Below, piece after piece: positions 1-10,030 of a DNA stretch of 64,000 nucleotides (position 1 is the stretch's first letter; each line of letters starts with the position of its first letter). The notes under the pieces are model-generated. The model ran no database searches. It saw nothing but the letters and a program-made list of their open reading frames with translations, and had not been told where the DNA came from. Origin of the DNA: Epithemia pelagica (taxonomy: Eukaryota; Bacillariophyta; Bacillariophyceae; Surirellales; Surirellaceae); the NCBI GenBank assembly GCA_946965045.2, contig OX337241.1, forward strand, positions 1,775,244 to 1,839,243, read 5' to 3'. Position numbers and translations under genes: made by a program.

Positions 1-1
1 C

Positions 2-946
2 TTTTCCTTTGACCCGAATAACTATTCGGGCGCTGCGAATAATCAAGCTATTGACCACGACATTCACCAAGAAATTTTTGAATCGTCACTGCGACATTCA
101 AACGGACTGTCGACTAAGGACATGAAAGATATCTTCGCCGATGATAAGTTGTTCTTCCCCTTATCACTCGACCATTACGGAACTCAGTTGCGAAGCTATC
201 TTTGTCTCGCAGAGGCGATTTGGGGACCCAATTCCTTCATTGTCATGAACATACAGAAGATGTATGATCACCTTCTTCGACACCGACGAACTTACATCGC
301 CAACCAAGCCGATGATAACACATTCTTCTCTTGCCTGTTATTCTCCCTGGATAACGCTGTACAGAACTTCATCGCCGATAACCTCGAAGACGCTTCCTGT
401 TTGGAAGACATTTCGGGAGATGCCTTAGACTTCCACACAAACAAATTGTGTAATAAAGTCATCAGCAAAGAAGACATTTGCCGCATGCCCCGCTTTCTCA
501 TGTCCGCTGTCCAAACGAAATACCGGAATGAGAACAACCCCAATCATCGTTCCTCGAATTCTCAGAAGAAGCATGATCCGACAAAAAATCCTGGCCCTCC
601 CCCTGGCCCACTTCGAGCAAAACGCGGCCGCGACCATGATGCAAAAACCGACCCGAACCTTCCCCCTCCAGCACGTCCGACTTTCGACTTCCCTTCGAAC
701 TGGAGACTTCCGAACGATACCAAATATGGGAACGCATTTCCGCGCTCTGTTCTTAACGATGTCCCATCGATCACCACCGACGGATCGACAAAACAATTTT
801 GCGTGAAATTCTTCGCTCTCCAGATCTGCCGCAGCGGAGAAAAATGTTATTTCAGTCATGCTGATCCTTCGAAACACGGCAAAACCGATGCCCTCGACAA
901 CTTCTTCCAGAACGCCTACAACCGCGCACGCAAGGGGGACTCCTGA
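2..946 (+). CDS. gag-like protein with CCCH zinc finger, partial at 5' end
   Basis: The frame is open from base 2, with no stop upstream inside the window, so this is the C-terminal part of a longer protein. The middle is proline- and arginine-rich and probably disordered. Near the C terminus is a CCCH finger spaced C-x8-C-x5-C-x3-H (CVKFFALQIC, CRSGEKC, CYFSH), a nucleic-acid binding module. Its position ahead of RT-RNase H gives it the gag role, packaging the RNA template, by analogy. The frame ends at a TGA (944-946), and the same frame continues without another stop into the polymerase region. A zinc-finger host gene is possible but unlikely given the neighbours. Confidence 0.75.
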   Translation, partial: FSFDPNNYSGAANNQAIDHDIHQEIFESSLRHSNGLSTKDMKDIFADDKLFFPLSLDHYGTQLRSYLCLAEAIWGPNSFIVMNIQKMYDHLLRHRRTYIANQADDNTFFSCLLFSLDNAVQNFIADNLEDASCLEDISGDALDFHTNKLCNKVISKEDICRMPRFLMSAVQTKYRNENNPNHRSSNSQKKHDPTKNPGPPPGPLRAKRGRDHDAKTDPNLPPPARPTFDFPSNWRLPNDTKYGNAFPRSVLNDVPSITTDGSTKQFCVKFFALQICRSGEKCYFSHADPSKHGKTDALDNFFQNAYNRARKGDS

Positions 947-3900
947 CTGATTGTTGGGTCATCGTGTAGCCTCGTACCTCCTCCCATCCCTCCTCCTCGT
1001 TTGTCCAGAACTCCAAACCTCAAGACGTCCCCAAACGATGACCCTCACGCTTCCTCTCAAATTCCCAAAGATCCCTCCGACCTCTTCCTAGCATCCTTCC
1101 CCAAGACTCCACTCCCTCAACCGATGTTTAATCCGTTGTCAAGTTCCTCCTTCCTCATCCCACCCACGAACCTCCCCGATCTAGCCCTCGATCCGGTCAA
1201 GCCTTCATCCAAAAATCCCTTCCTTTCCCTCTCCCATACTTCGAACGTTGATATACCTTCGAAACCAAAATCCATTACCTTCTCCGATGCCTTCGACCTC
1301 TTTCCTTTTGACCCCTCCCTTCCTCCTATCGAACGCATTCTACCATCCGACGAAACAGATCAATCCATAGTCCGACCGATCCAGATTCCCAATCCTACCC
1401 TCCCCAACCTTCTCCCTCAGAATAAGTTGATTATGTCTTCCATCCACCAAGCCGCAGTCGAATCGAGCCGCCCTCCTTCTATCCTCAAGTCCGATCCCAC
1501 TACCTCTCCGATCGAACAATCTCCAGTTGGTCCTCCACTACCGGGTTATTCCACTCCGAACATCACCTCAAACACCAGTGGTAAACCCCTAGAGAGGAAC
1601 CTCGACCGGCTTCGTACCAACCTTCTCGAAAATCAACAAATTCTTGGTAAGTCCCCAGATTGTAACGTCAATCGCCCATACCTCCCAAATCGAGTCAGCG
1701 AACTGTTCCCAGTACGGATTTCGATTCCTCCCCTACCTCCTCCGACACACCCATTGAACCTTCAAACTATCCTCGACATCTTCCATTCCTCAACACCGAC
1801 ACCAAAAGCATTTCCCTTTGTTCACGAACGCTCCGCCCAAGCGGCCAAGTTCAACTCCAACCTCATCGCCACCTTCGACTATGATCTCAAGAAGACGTTC
1901 GACGCCTTCCCGGGCACGACCATCAGCCCGGGCTCTGAATTCCGACCAGTTCCCATCCTCCGCCCACTCCTCCAAGGCCACCCATTCTGGCCCAAAATCG
2001 AGCACGATCTGACCGAAGGAGCAACATACACGTTTAAACGACCACACATAGAAGACTTCGACCGTACCGCAGAGAATGAAGCGCTGATAGAATACGGTAA
2101 CCACAGCTCCGCCAAGAAACGACCAAAGGCACTAATCAAGGTGAGCCAAAAAGACACCGACCACGGATGGGCCTTCCCCATCACCTTTGATTGCGCTCGA
2201 AAACTCAAAGGCGGATGGTTCGGGCCCCTTGGTGTAGCTCAACATCATGGTATCACCGAGACTGGCGACATTGTCCTGAAGGACCGACTCGCCCACGATC
2301 AAACCTTCTCGACGGGTATCGCCCCATCCCTCAACTTGGCCGTCGACGACAGCAACGACATCGAGTTAGTCTATGGCTGGTGCATTGAGAGATTGATGCA
2401 CCAGATTGTCGCCCTCCGAATCGAATTACCACAAACGAGGATACTCATTTGTAAATTTGATTGGGGCGCAGCCTATCGTCGCATCAACGGCGACGGAACC
2501 TTAGCCGCCAACGCTCTGACGACGGACGCCTCCGGAGAATTCGCAAACGTGCTGAGTCGCCTCTCCTTCGGAGGCAAAACACACCCCGCAATGTTCTCCC
2601 TCTTCTCGGAGACAGCATGCGATTTGTGCAACGATCTGACGGAGTTTGAGGAATGGGACCATACGGTCTGCATCTCCCCACTACAACGACTGATGGGAGA
2701 CCCAGTTCGACTCCCAGACGAAATCCCCTTCGCCCCCGGACTTCCACTCATCGTAGACGTCCCACCCAAGCCCGATGGCTCAACCGACGTGTATCTAGAC
2801 GATATGATACAGCTGTTTGCCGACATGGACGACATTGTCCCACGCGCGTCCGCCATTGTTCCCCTCGTTCTGCACCTTTTGGTCCGACCGAACCAACCCG
2901 ACGAAGAACCAATATTGCGGACTGATATCCTCGCAGAAGACAAGATGAAGGCCGAAGGAAGTCCCAGCGAGATCATGCGCGTATTGGGTTGGGAATTCGA
3001 CACCCGACGCATGTTGATTCGCCTTCCCGACGAAAAATTCCTCAATTGGAGCAAAAATGTGAAACACCTGGCTGACCCCAAAACCAAACGTACGTCATTC
3101 CAAGAGCTCGAATCTACGGTGGGGAAACTGCTTCATGCAAGCAAAGGCATCCCACTCGCCCGCTATTTCCTTCAACGGATCCGCACATACGTCACCAACT
3201 TGATTCGAGACTTTAACAAGAAACCAGACAGACCCCCACCGACTTCTTCAGACGAATCGTCGGTAGACTCCCATACCCCATCCGACGACGACTCCACAGG
3301 GTCCGCGAGCAGTTCCAACTCCAGGGGACGGCGGCCCAAACCATGGTACCGATACCACATTCCCCAGTACGTAAAAGAAGACTTGACCGTCTGGGTCGAC
3401 CTACTCAAACGCGCCAACGATGGCGTTAGCTTCAATCTCCTCACCTGCCGGATCCCCACAAACATACTTCTGGCCGACGCCTGCCCACTCGGCATGGGCG
3501 GATACTCAATCAAGTCCGGCACGGCCTGGCAACTCGAGCTCGACCCCGAAGTATACGAAATGGCCGGCGATCCATCAGACCTCCAAATCGATCAAACCCT
3601 GGCTGCATCCCCCAACTTAAAATTGTCGAACAATCTCTTTGAATACATCGCCCAAGTCGTAACGATATGGCTCGAGTGCCTCCATGACGACGTTGAAGAC
3701 CTCGGCTCAGTGCTTTGCCTTTCGGACAACAGCTCAGCCATTGGCTGGATCCACCGTGCGTCGTTCGCAGCGGACCAACCACTACACCGACGAGTTTCGG
3801 AAAAACTCGTAAACCTCACCCTCTCCCACCGATTTTCGATCCACGCCGAACATGTACCCGGCAAGAAAAACGTAGTCTCCGACTACCTGTCTCGTAAATT

Positions 3901-4723
3901 CGACCTCTCACCCCCTGATCTCACTGCCTCCATTCACAACCTCTTCCCCTCACAGATACCGAAGAATTTTCAAGTCTCCCCCTTACCACAAGAAATAAAA
4001 TGCTGGATCTCCTCGGTCGCGCCGCCGCGACAAGGATCTTCTTCGGAAAAGTGGAATCTTCACTCGAGGCAAGCGACCGAACCTGGCGGAGATGGCTCGG
4101 ACACTTGCGACTCCTCAACATGGACGACGACCCCTTTTTGGACAAAATCACGTCCATTCAAGGACGTCTCACCGTCGTCGCTACCTTCCTCCAGCGACTC
4201 CAGGACGGCGACTTCAACCGACGAACGTGCATCGGACCGCTTCGTGCAACAACTATTGACAAGGCCATTGGCAAGCTGGCGGCGACTTTCTGGCGTCACA
4301 ACCGGCAGAGCCCCGCCCACCTCCAAGGTTGCAACACCTACCACCCTTTTCTCGCCTCGCTCAAGAAAGGGTGGAAGAACCTCGACCCACCCGAGCACCG
4401 ACAGAAGGCAATCACCCCCTCGCATCTTCGCCACCTTTGGAAGAAAGCCTGTGAGACGAAAAGCTCCTCCCACCCCACCCCGACGACGCAATCGAAACTC
4501 GGCGACAACGACAAGCCCACCACCACACGGCACAACCAGACCACAACACCGAGATACGAGACGTCCTCCTTCACCGCCTGCAATGCCGACCTCCTCGGCG
4601 GCGGCTACTTCTTCGCGTGCAGGAGCTGTGAAAATTCAACAGTCAAACAGCGAGGAAAAACAAAACTCCTCACAATCGCCAACATCACCTTCGGGCGCTG
4701 CGATAAGACACGATCGAAGATAG
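947..4723 (+). CDS. reverse transcriptase-RNase H of DIRS-like element
   Basis: This frame continues in phase from the gag-like frame after a single TGA at 944-946. There is no ATG near its beginning, so it may be made by readthrough or reinitiation. The N-terminal third is a proline/serine-rich linker. RT features follow, with the catalytic YLDD near 2791-2802. RNase H motifs are ADACPLGMGGY (first Asp, near 3473), LSDNSSAIGWI (near 3720) and EHVPGKKNVVSDYLSR (near 3847), the order found in DIRS/Ngaro RNase H. Recognisable homology ends near 4050. The remaining frame to 4723 is arginine/proline-rich and overlaps the recombinase frame, so its last 220 or so residues may be non-functional. Confidence 0.85.
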   Translation: MIVGSSCSLVPPPIPPPRLSRTPNLKTSPNDDPHASSQIPKDPSDLFLASFPKTPLPQPMFNPLSSSSFLIPPTNLPDLALDPVKPSSKNPFLSLSHTSNVDIPSKPKSITFSDAFDLFPFDPSLPPIERILPSDETDQSIVRPIQIPNPTLPNLLPQNKLIMSSIHQAAVESSRPPSILKSDPTTSPIEQSPVGPPLPGYSTPNITSNTSGKPLERNLDRLRTNLLENQQILGKSPDCNVNRPYLPNRVSELFPVRISIPPLPPPTHPLNLQTILDIFHSSTPTPKAFPFVHERSAQAAKFNSNLIATFDYDLKKTFDAFPGTTISPGSEFRPVPILRPLLQGHPFWPKIEHDLTEGATYTFKRPHIEDFDRTAENEALIEYGNHSSAKKRPKALIKVSQKDTDHGWAFPITFDCARKLKGGWFGPLGVAQHHGITETGDIVLKDRLAHDQTFSTGIAPSLNLAVDDSNDIELVYGWCIERLMHQIVALRIELPQTRILICKFDWGAAYRRINGDGTLAANALTTDASGEFANVLSRLSFGGKTHPAMFSLFSETACDLCNDLTEFEEWDHTVCISPLQRLMGDPVRLPDEIPFAPGLPLIVDVPPKPDGSTDVYLDDMIQLFADMDDIVPRASAIVPLVLHLLVRPNQPDEEPILRTDILAEDKMKAEGSPSEIMRVLGWEFDTRRMLIRLPDEKFLNWSKNVKHLADPKTKRTSFQELESTVGKLLHASKGIPLARYFLQRIRTYVTNLIRDFNKKPDRPPPTSSDESSVDSHTPSDDDSTGSASSSNSRGRRPKPWYRYHIPQYVKEDLTVWVDLLKRANDGVSFNLLTCRIPTNILLADACPLGMGGYSIKSGTAWQLELDPEVYEMAGDPSDLQIDQTLAASPNLKLSNNLFEYIAQVVTIWLECLHDDVEDLGSVLCLSDNSSAIGWIHRASFAADQPLHRRVSEKLVNLTLSHRFSIHAEHVPGKKNVVSDYLSRKFDLSPPDLTASIHNLFPSQIPKNFQVSPLPQEIKCWISSVAPPRQGSSSEKWNLHSRQATEPGGDGSDTCDSSTWTTTPFWTKSRPFKDVSPSSLPSSSDSRTATSTDERASDRFVQQLLTRPLASWRRLSGVTTGRAPPTSKVATPTTLFSPRSRKGGRTSTHPSTDRRQSPPRIFATFGRKPVRRKAPPTPPRRRNRNSATTTSPPPHGTTRPQHRDTRRPPSPPAMPTSSAAATSSRAGAVKIQQSNSEEKQNSSQSPTSPSGAAIRHDRR

Positions 4724-5429
4724 ACGTCTGCGACGAAAACTTCTACTCCGAAGCACATTACGTCTCGATCACCTTCATCAGCCAAAAACATGACCTCCCA
4801 CACGAAACCAGGACGCAAAGCAAGACAACCGATCCAATCCTGTGCCCGGTAAAAATTTGGGGCCGAATCTTACGACGAATATACCACCACCGTCCTGACG
4901 CACCCCCAGACACACCGGTGAATTGCTGGTTTCCTCCTTCCACACCAACCAACCCACACCCTTCTCCACGATTCATCCGCGCCGAAGACAGCTTAAAATT
5001 GCTCCGCGAGACTTGCGTCGACCCAGTATCGAACAACCACTCTTCGGGTACCAACCTCGAGACATCGGCACCCACTCAATAAGATCGGGAGCCGCAATGG
5101 CCTTGTTCCTCTCGCCGGGCATCTCCGTCCTCCGCATCATGATCCTGGGACGCTGGCAGTCCGCCGCCTTTATGCGCTACATACGACCACAGGTCATGGA
5201 ATGGACGGCGGGCATGTCGGTGGCAATGCTCAACACACCAGACTTCAAGCACGCAGACCCAACTGGCGTCCCCGACGACCCCAATAACCCAACATCCCAG
5301 CTCAGCTTCGCAGACATCGAGACCATCCAACAAAACATGGAACATGCAATAGATTCTCCCGAAGAGATAACCTTCAATGGCTCTGTGCGAACTGACTCCT
5401 TCGACCGACAACTGAACCTAAGATTCTAA
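4000..5429 (+). pseudogene. tyrosine recombinase of DIRS-like element, frameshifted
   Basis: The first part is read from the ATG at 4000 to the stop at 5082. It contains the core-binding region and the first catalytic arginine in GGYFFACRSCEN (near 4596-4631). The second part is in another frame up to 5429 and carries the catalytic HxxR (GTHSIRSGAAM, near 5070-5102) and the Trp/Tyr box (LGRWQSAAFMRYIRPQV, near 5146-5196). Together these give the R, HxxR, W and Y set of tyrosine recombinases, which would integrate the cDNA of the element. The two frames must be joined between about 5010 and 5040, so one indel, or a translational frameshift, separates the catalytic residues. I saw no classical slippery heptamer there. 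The start overlaps the polymerase frame by more than 700 nt. Confidence 0.8.
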
Positions 5430-5486
5430 GATCCAAGATTGACAGCCGAATTCCAAGTCAGTCGCTCTTCTTCATGTTCAATGGTG

Positions 5487-6374
5487 TTGGGAGCCATCTC
5501 GGTTTCCCTCTGGGCCTTTACGGCAACTTGCTCTCTCCCTCTAGCAAGTTCCTCTAGCTCGACAACAAACCTAGAGGCCGCATCTCAGGAACATAGCGTC
5601 GTCAGGATGGGTTCGTTGGGTTCTACCCATCGTTGCCAGTCCTAAACGAGCGCGACGTGGTGAGGGCGCAAGCCCTGCGCATGACGGACGCGAGGACACG
5701 GAACGAGACCGCGCTCCGCCCAAAGACACAAGATCGATCGACAAGGAGAGTGCTCACAATCTTTGGTTTGCGCAGAGTCTCAAGCCATCACTCGTTGTGA
5801 CCTGAGAAGCAGGTTCCTAGCTTAGTTGCCTAATCAAAAATAACCCCATACCCGCCCTTGGGAGCCATCTCGGTTTCCCTCTGGGCCTTTACGGCAACTT
5901 GCTCTCTCCCTCTAGCAAGTTCCTCTAGCTCGACAACAAACCTAGAGGCCGCATCTCAGGAACATAGCGTCGTCAGGATGGGTTCGTTGGGTTCTACCCA
6001 TCGTTGCCAGTCCTAAACGAGCGCGACGTGGTGAGGGCGCAAGCCCTGCGCATGACGGACGCGAGGACACGGAACGAGACCGCGCTCCGCCCAAAGACAC
6101 AAGATCGATCGACAAGGAGAGTGCTCACAATCTTTGGTTTGCGCAGAGTCTCAAGCCATCACTCGTTGTGACCTGAGAAGCAGGTTCCTAGCTTAGTTGC
6201 CTAATCAAAAATAACCCCATACCCGCCCTTGGGAGCCATCTCGGTTTCCCTCTGGGCCTTTACGGCAACTTGCTCTCTCCCTCTAGCAAGTTCCTCTAGC
6301 TCGACAACAAACCTAGAGGCCGCATCTCAGGAACATAGCGTCGTCAGGATGGGTTCGTTGGGTTCTACCCATCG
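5487..6374. repeat. tandem repeat, 371-bp unit, two full copies plus 146 bp
   Basis: The unit beginning ttgggagccatctcgg starts at 5487, 5858 and 6229, a spacing of exactly 371 bp. The third copy stops matching after 6374. The copies look essentially identical by eye, which indicates recent amplification or homogenisation. The layout can be written A-B-A-B-A with A = 146 bp and B = 225 bp. The block follows directly on the recombinase frame, so it may represent the terminal or split direct repeats of the retrotransposon. Short open frames in the A part recur in each copy and I do not consider them genes. Confidence 0.9.
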
Positions 6375-6537
6375 CATCCTTGCGAGTGCGACTGACGTCC
6401 GCCAAGGCCCATAAAAAGTTCTTGGGGTCTGCGCCATGCGCGATTTTTGTCGCTGCAAGATCTGTTGTTTAGGTAGACTTGTCAGAGGGCCAAACGAGAC
6501 TTGAGTTGCTATTCCCTAGAGGTAGATATGTTCCAGC

Positions 6538-7944
6538 ATGAATAAGAAGGATAACACAAAGACAAACGATGAAGATCGATTTGAGTATAGTGCCGACATG
6601 GATTCCAACGTTGCATGGTGGAAACATTTACCCATTGGATCGGAACACATTATTCGTGAAATTGCTGCTGAACGGATACTACATGAATTGCTGGACAAGG
6701 TCAATAAACGAGATTCTGTTGAGTACAATGTAATTCGAAATGTCGTACAAGAATTCCCTGGAACATGCTACAAAACGTACGAGTTCCAATGGGAGGACGG
6801 AACGAGTCGACACTTGATGCCCTTGGCCATGATTTGTTGTTTGTGTCCCCCACTCGAAACGGTTCAAGCAGTCTACAAGGCTAATCCAGGAGCCATTCTA
6901 GTTCAAGAACCATACAAACAAGCGTTGCCCTTTCATTTGGTCTCGGCATTTGAAGCATCGGTTAATGTGGTGGAGTTTATTTACTCCAAACACAAGAGTG
7001 CCATTGCCACGGAACGGAACGACGGTGTTTATCCCATTCATTTGGCTTGTGGCTTTTACTTGGGCGATCCCTCCGTCTTGAATTTCTTGCTGCGTCAATA
7101 TCCTCAAGGCGCCAGCAAGGTGTGCACTGTGATTGAATGGTCTCCCCTCCATTCCGCCTGTCATGGCGGCGTTTCGCATGTACCCATCTTGGAGCGACTT
7201 CATCAATTAGAGCCAACCATGATCAATCGACGAGACAAACATGGAAGAACACCCCTTCATTTGGCCTGTCGATCGAACAAGGGAAATGGGGCAGTGGTCA
7301 AGTTTCTGGTGCGTACCGCTCCTGCCAATATCAATGTTCGAGACACTTTGGAATGGTGGACCCCACTCTTCTTGGCCTGTGTGTATCAACCGCCATCTGT
7401 CATTCAAGCACTACTGGAAGTGGTCGACATTAGCACCATTCGGACAACCGATGCTCGAACAGGGGACACTTTGTTGCATTGGGCCTCCATGGGGAATCAC
7501 CAGCATCCGGAATCAATCGAGTTTCTGGCGCAACGATTTCCTCACATGTTGCTTCAACAAACCACTGACAATGCTCAAGCCACACCACTTTGTCGAGCAG
7601 TAGAACATGGGGCACCCCTCGAAACGATTCGAATCCTCATTCAATATGGTCCTCGAGCCTTGTTTGTAGACAATGGAGCTGGACTACGTCCCTTGCTTGC
7701 GGCCAAAGCCAATGGGAACTACAATGACCATCACCGATCCCTATCGGCGGGCGTTTTGTCCTTTCGCGGAGGGAGACGACGAACCGCAGCGGCCGCCACC
7801 ACGGCAAATCTGGTAGAGTCTGTCAACCGGAACAGCAGTAATTATACAAAGGAATTGGTGGAGCTGTTGAAGCAGTCGGAGAAGACGCACCGGGCCTGTG
7901 CCCATCCAAACCCTTTGTGGGGATTTACCAGTAGAGGTAGCTAA
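6538..7944 (+). CDS. ankyrin-repeat protein
   Basis: A 468-residue, single-exon protein starting at ATG 6538. From about residue 85 to 400 it is a series of ankyrin-type helical repeats with hallmark stretches such as YPIHLACGF, SPLHSACHGG, TPLHLACRSN, TPLFLACVYQ and TLLHWASMGN. Many repeats are spaced by 35-45 residues, longer than the usual 33, which I associate with the large ankyrin families of diatoms. No signal peptide, transmembrane helix or enzymatic domain is seen. The C-terminal 60 residues are basic and low in complexity. Ankyrin arrays bind proteins, and no partner can be inferred here. The gene starts only about 160 bp downstream of the tandem repeat. Confidence 0.9.
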   Translation: MNKKDNTKTNDEDRFEYSADMDSNVAWWKHLPIGSEHIIREIAAERILHELLDKVNKRDSVEYNVIRNVVQEFPGTCYKTYEFQWEDGTSRHLMPLAMICCLCPPLETVQAVYKANPGAILVQEPYKQALPFHLVSAFEASVNVVEFIYSKHKSAIATERNDGVYPIHLACGFYLGDPSVLNFLLRQYPQGASKVCTVIEWSPLHSACHGGVSHVPILERLHQLEPTMINRRDKHGRTPLHLACRSNKGNGAVVKFLVRTAPANINVRDTLEWWTPLFLACVYQPPSVIQALLEVVDISTIRTTDARTGDTLLHWASMGNHQHPESIEFLAQRFPHMLLQQTTDNAQATPLCRAVEHGAPLETIRILIQYGPRALFVDNGAGLRPLLAAKANGNYNDHHRSLSAGVLSFRGGRRRTAAAATTANLVESVNRNSSNYTKELVELLKQSEKTHRACAHPNPLWGFTSRGS

Positions 7945-8181
7945 GGGCTCTTAGAAACTGTCCTGGTGGTACTCCGAAATGAAACAGAGCACTCCATTCT
8001 TTGTTTCTACCGATCTTTCATGCTTAAGAGCGACAGAGAATATTCTACTTGTTGAACTAGGTAATCTCGTCACATCACCATTGATTTTCAAAACCTTACT
8101 TCATGTACTGTATCTGTATCCTATAGCATTATATATGTGTTTAGCGTACTTGTATTTCATCCAGTGTGCCTGTTTTTGTTG

Positions 8182-9072
8182 TTACACCAACGAAAAGCGC
8201 TTTCGAGTGGAGCATGACAGGGAGCTAGACTTTTTGCGTGACGACGACGAGGCGGACAACGACCTTCGTGGTTGTGATTGTTGTTTGGATGAATGTTTTT
8301 GTTGTTCCTGACGTGGGAGTCTTTGTTGTGGTGCTCGATTTCGTGAACGACCGCGTGGATGTTGCTGTTCAAATGTTTCCACAGAGGGGAAGTCGCACGT
8401 ATAAATCCACCCGCCCATGGTCCAATAGTAGAATAACGATGATGACAAGGCCGTTGTGTTTCCGTCCAGTGGAGACAGGGTTTCAGATACAAAACCAGCG
8501 GCCGACGTTGTTCCATGGACCGAATGATAATGCACCGTGACTCCACCAAAGTGGACACCCATGAGGGTCCGGCAGGCCATGGGAGTTACAGTACTTGGTG
8601 ATGATGGTGATTTCTTGAGCGCACTTTTCCGTTTCGTTTTTCTACCGGACAATCCTTCCAAGAAGGAATACTCGCCAAGACTCTCTTCGGCCGTTGCCAC
8701 TGTGGATAAGCTATGTAACGATGTGTTGCTATCGCACCTTCTCATGTCACCGCTCTCCGAGTTGTCCTTGAAGTCCCTAGAAGAATCTTTCGGACTACCA
8801 AGAACTTTCTTTTTGCTCTTTGTTTTAGTTACTCCTTTTGATTTGGAGCGAAAGTGATCGCCACGAGCTTGAGTTCGTCCACCGCGAGACAAATCATCAA
8901 CGTCGTCTTCATCGTCATCTTCGGGACGAAGATGATAAAGGGAGCTCGGAACATGTAAGAGATGCAACATTCGAGGTCTTGCAGAAGACTGGGAAGAAGA
9001 AGATGATGATGAAGATAAAGATGATCTTTGTTCCACAGTTCCACCACTTCCAATCGACTGTAGCGTCCACAT
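8182..9072 (-). CDS. hypothetical serine- and basic-rich protein
   Basis: A 296-residue frame with an ATG at 9072. The N terminus has a long serine tract, followed by a DDEDDVDD acidic patch, a lysine-rich stretch (KGVTKTKSKKKV) and a Gln/Arg/Ser-rich C terminus. A more ordered stretch lies around residues 165-225 (ALKKSPSSPST to YYWTMGGWIYTCDFP). I recognise no family. The composition suggests an intrinsically disordered, perhaps nuclear, protein. It is convergent with the ankyrin gene and divergent from the AlkB-like gene. It could be an overcalled frame, since low-complexity triplet repeats keep frames open. Confidence 0.5.
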   Translation of the reverse strand: MWTLQSIGSGGTVEQRSSLSSSSSSSSQSSARPRMLHLLHVPSSLYHLRPEDDDEDDVDDLSRGGRTQARGDHFRSKSKGVTKTKSKKKVLGSPKDSSRDFKDNSESGDMRRCDSNTSLHSLSTVATAEESLGEYSFLEGLSGRKTKRKSALKKSPSSPSTVTPMACRTLMGVHFGGVTVHYHSVHGTTSAAGFVSETLSPLDGNTTALSSSLFYYWTMGGWIYTCDFPSVETFEQQHPRGRSRNRAPQQRLPRQEQQKHSSKQQSQPRRSLSASSSSRKKSSSLSCSTRKRFSLV

Positions 9073-10030
9073 GTTTCTTCAACGTAAATCGAGAAGACAA
9101 TCGGAATGATGGAGAAATGGGCCTTTTTTCAAAATATTTCTACCTTCGCCCTCTCCTGTTTTTCTCGCTCTTTGCTTTGACGTTTTGTTACTCCAACACG
9201 AGGTCGCGAACTACGGTTTCCAAATCCATTGGTTGCATGTCTTATTTCGTGGTTATGAAATCTGGTCGTTGTTGCGATCGCGTGGCAACAAAACCACATG
9301 GCCGCATCGCTCGTGCTTGGTCTTCTTTTGGACTGGAAAAGAGCCGTTAAACCTTTGTACATAATTTTGAGGGACATTTCCTGTCGTGAGAAGCGCGCCG
9401 ACGAGGCAAGGAAGATGCTATAGTGCATATTAGTTCTTACTCGTACATAAATTACAATAGTGAAATATATATGTGTCAAATTGTACTCCCCATGAAAGGT
9501 CATTTATTCATAACAGCGTGCGCCAACCGCAACCATCACCGACCAACACAAACAACTTCTACTCCTCCGAGACAATCATCTGGTGTCGATAATGCGGTTA
9601 TTCAATGTGGTAGTGGTTACGAAGGATAGAGTTTATGGTATCCACGACCCCCGACCCAAAATTTCGGGCCTTGATCTTGTTGGGTGGCCGGACCACCAAA
9701 ATTATCCAGTCGGGCACGGATAAGCGCGTACGAAACATCAACCAGGCCTTTAAATGTAAATATCAAGCCTGTCCTTCCAGTACCGATTCCAACCGGTTTG
9801 TAGACAGGCTCGCGACGGAGTGACGCGGCGGAGGAAGATTTCCCTCCACGAAATTCTCATACGTGCGACTTCCGCGTCTCGATGATTCTCATTGTTGGCT
9901 CTTGAGATTGAGACATGGGAAAATGAAACGATGAGATGTGTCCGTTGTCTGTGTCCATGTCGTCTTTCTCTCATACTCCAGAATAGCCTTGGAAGACACT
10001 GTCGAGTACAGAGCACAAGCTGGTATTGGC
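9073..10030. other. intergenic region between divergent genes
   Basis: About 960 bp separate the start of the serine-rich gene (minus strand) from the ATG of the AlkB-like gene (plus strand), so it probably holds both promoters. It has an A/T-rich stretch near 9420-9480. I see no convincing gene, RNA or repeat here. Confidence 0.4.

Larger units (their letters stand above)
1..6374 (+). mobile_element. DIRS/Ngaro-like tyrosine-recombinase retrotransposon, 5' end outside window
   Basis: Three coding blocks lie in the order CCCH zinc-finger gag-like protein, reverse transcriptase with RNase H, and tyrosine recombinase, followed by a tandem repeat block. This order, with a recombinase instead of an integrase and no protease, is typical of the DIRS order of retrotransposons. 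The first frame is open at base 2, so the left terminus lies upstream of the window. No methyltransferase domain is visible. In Ngaro/PAT-type elements the ends are split direct repeats, and the 371-bp repeats at 5487-6374 could be the right-end repeats, but this cannot be tested without the left end. A frameshift in the recombinase suggests this copy is inactive, unless that shift is used in translation. Confidence 0.85.

Noticed and set aside
5439-6414. 60-68 codon frames recurring in the 371-bp repeat
   Set aside because: Identical because the DNA repeats; they lack homology and continue differently at the last copy.
7979-8311. 110-codon plus-strand frame with hydrophobic and Cys-rich segments
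   Set aside because: It begins in the ankyrin gene 3' flank and overlaps the minus-strand serine-rich gene; the Cys/Asp-rich end mirrors the antisense low-complexity codons.
9938-10030. N-terminal extension of the AlkB-like protein
   Set aside because: The extension has no ATG; the first ATG at 10031 leaves the whole fold intact.
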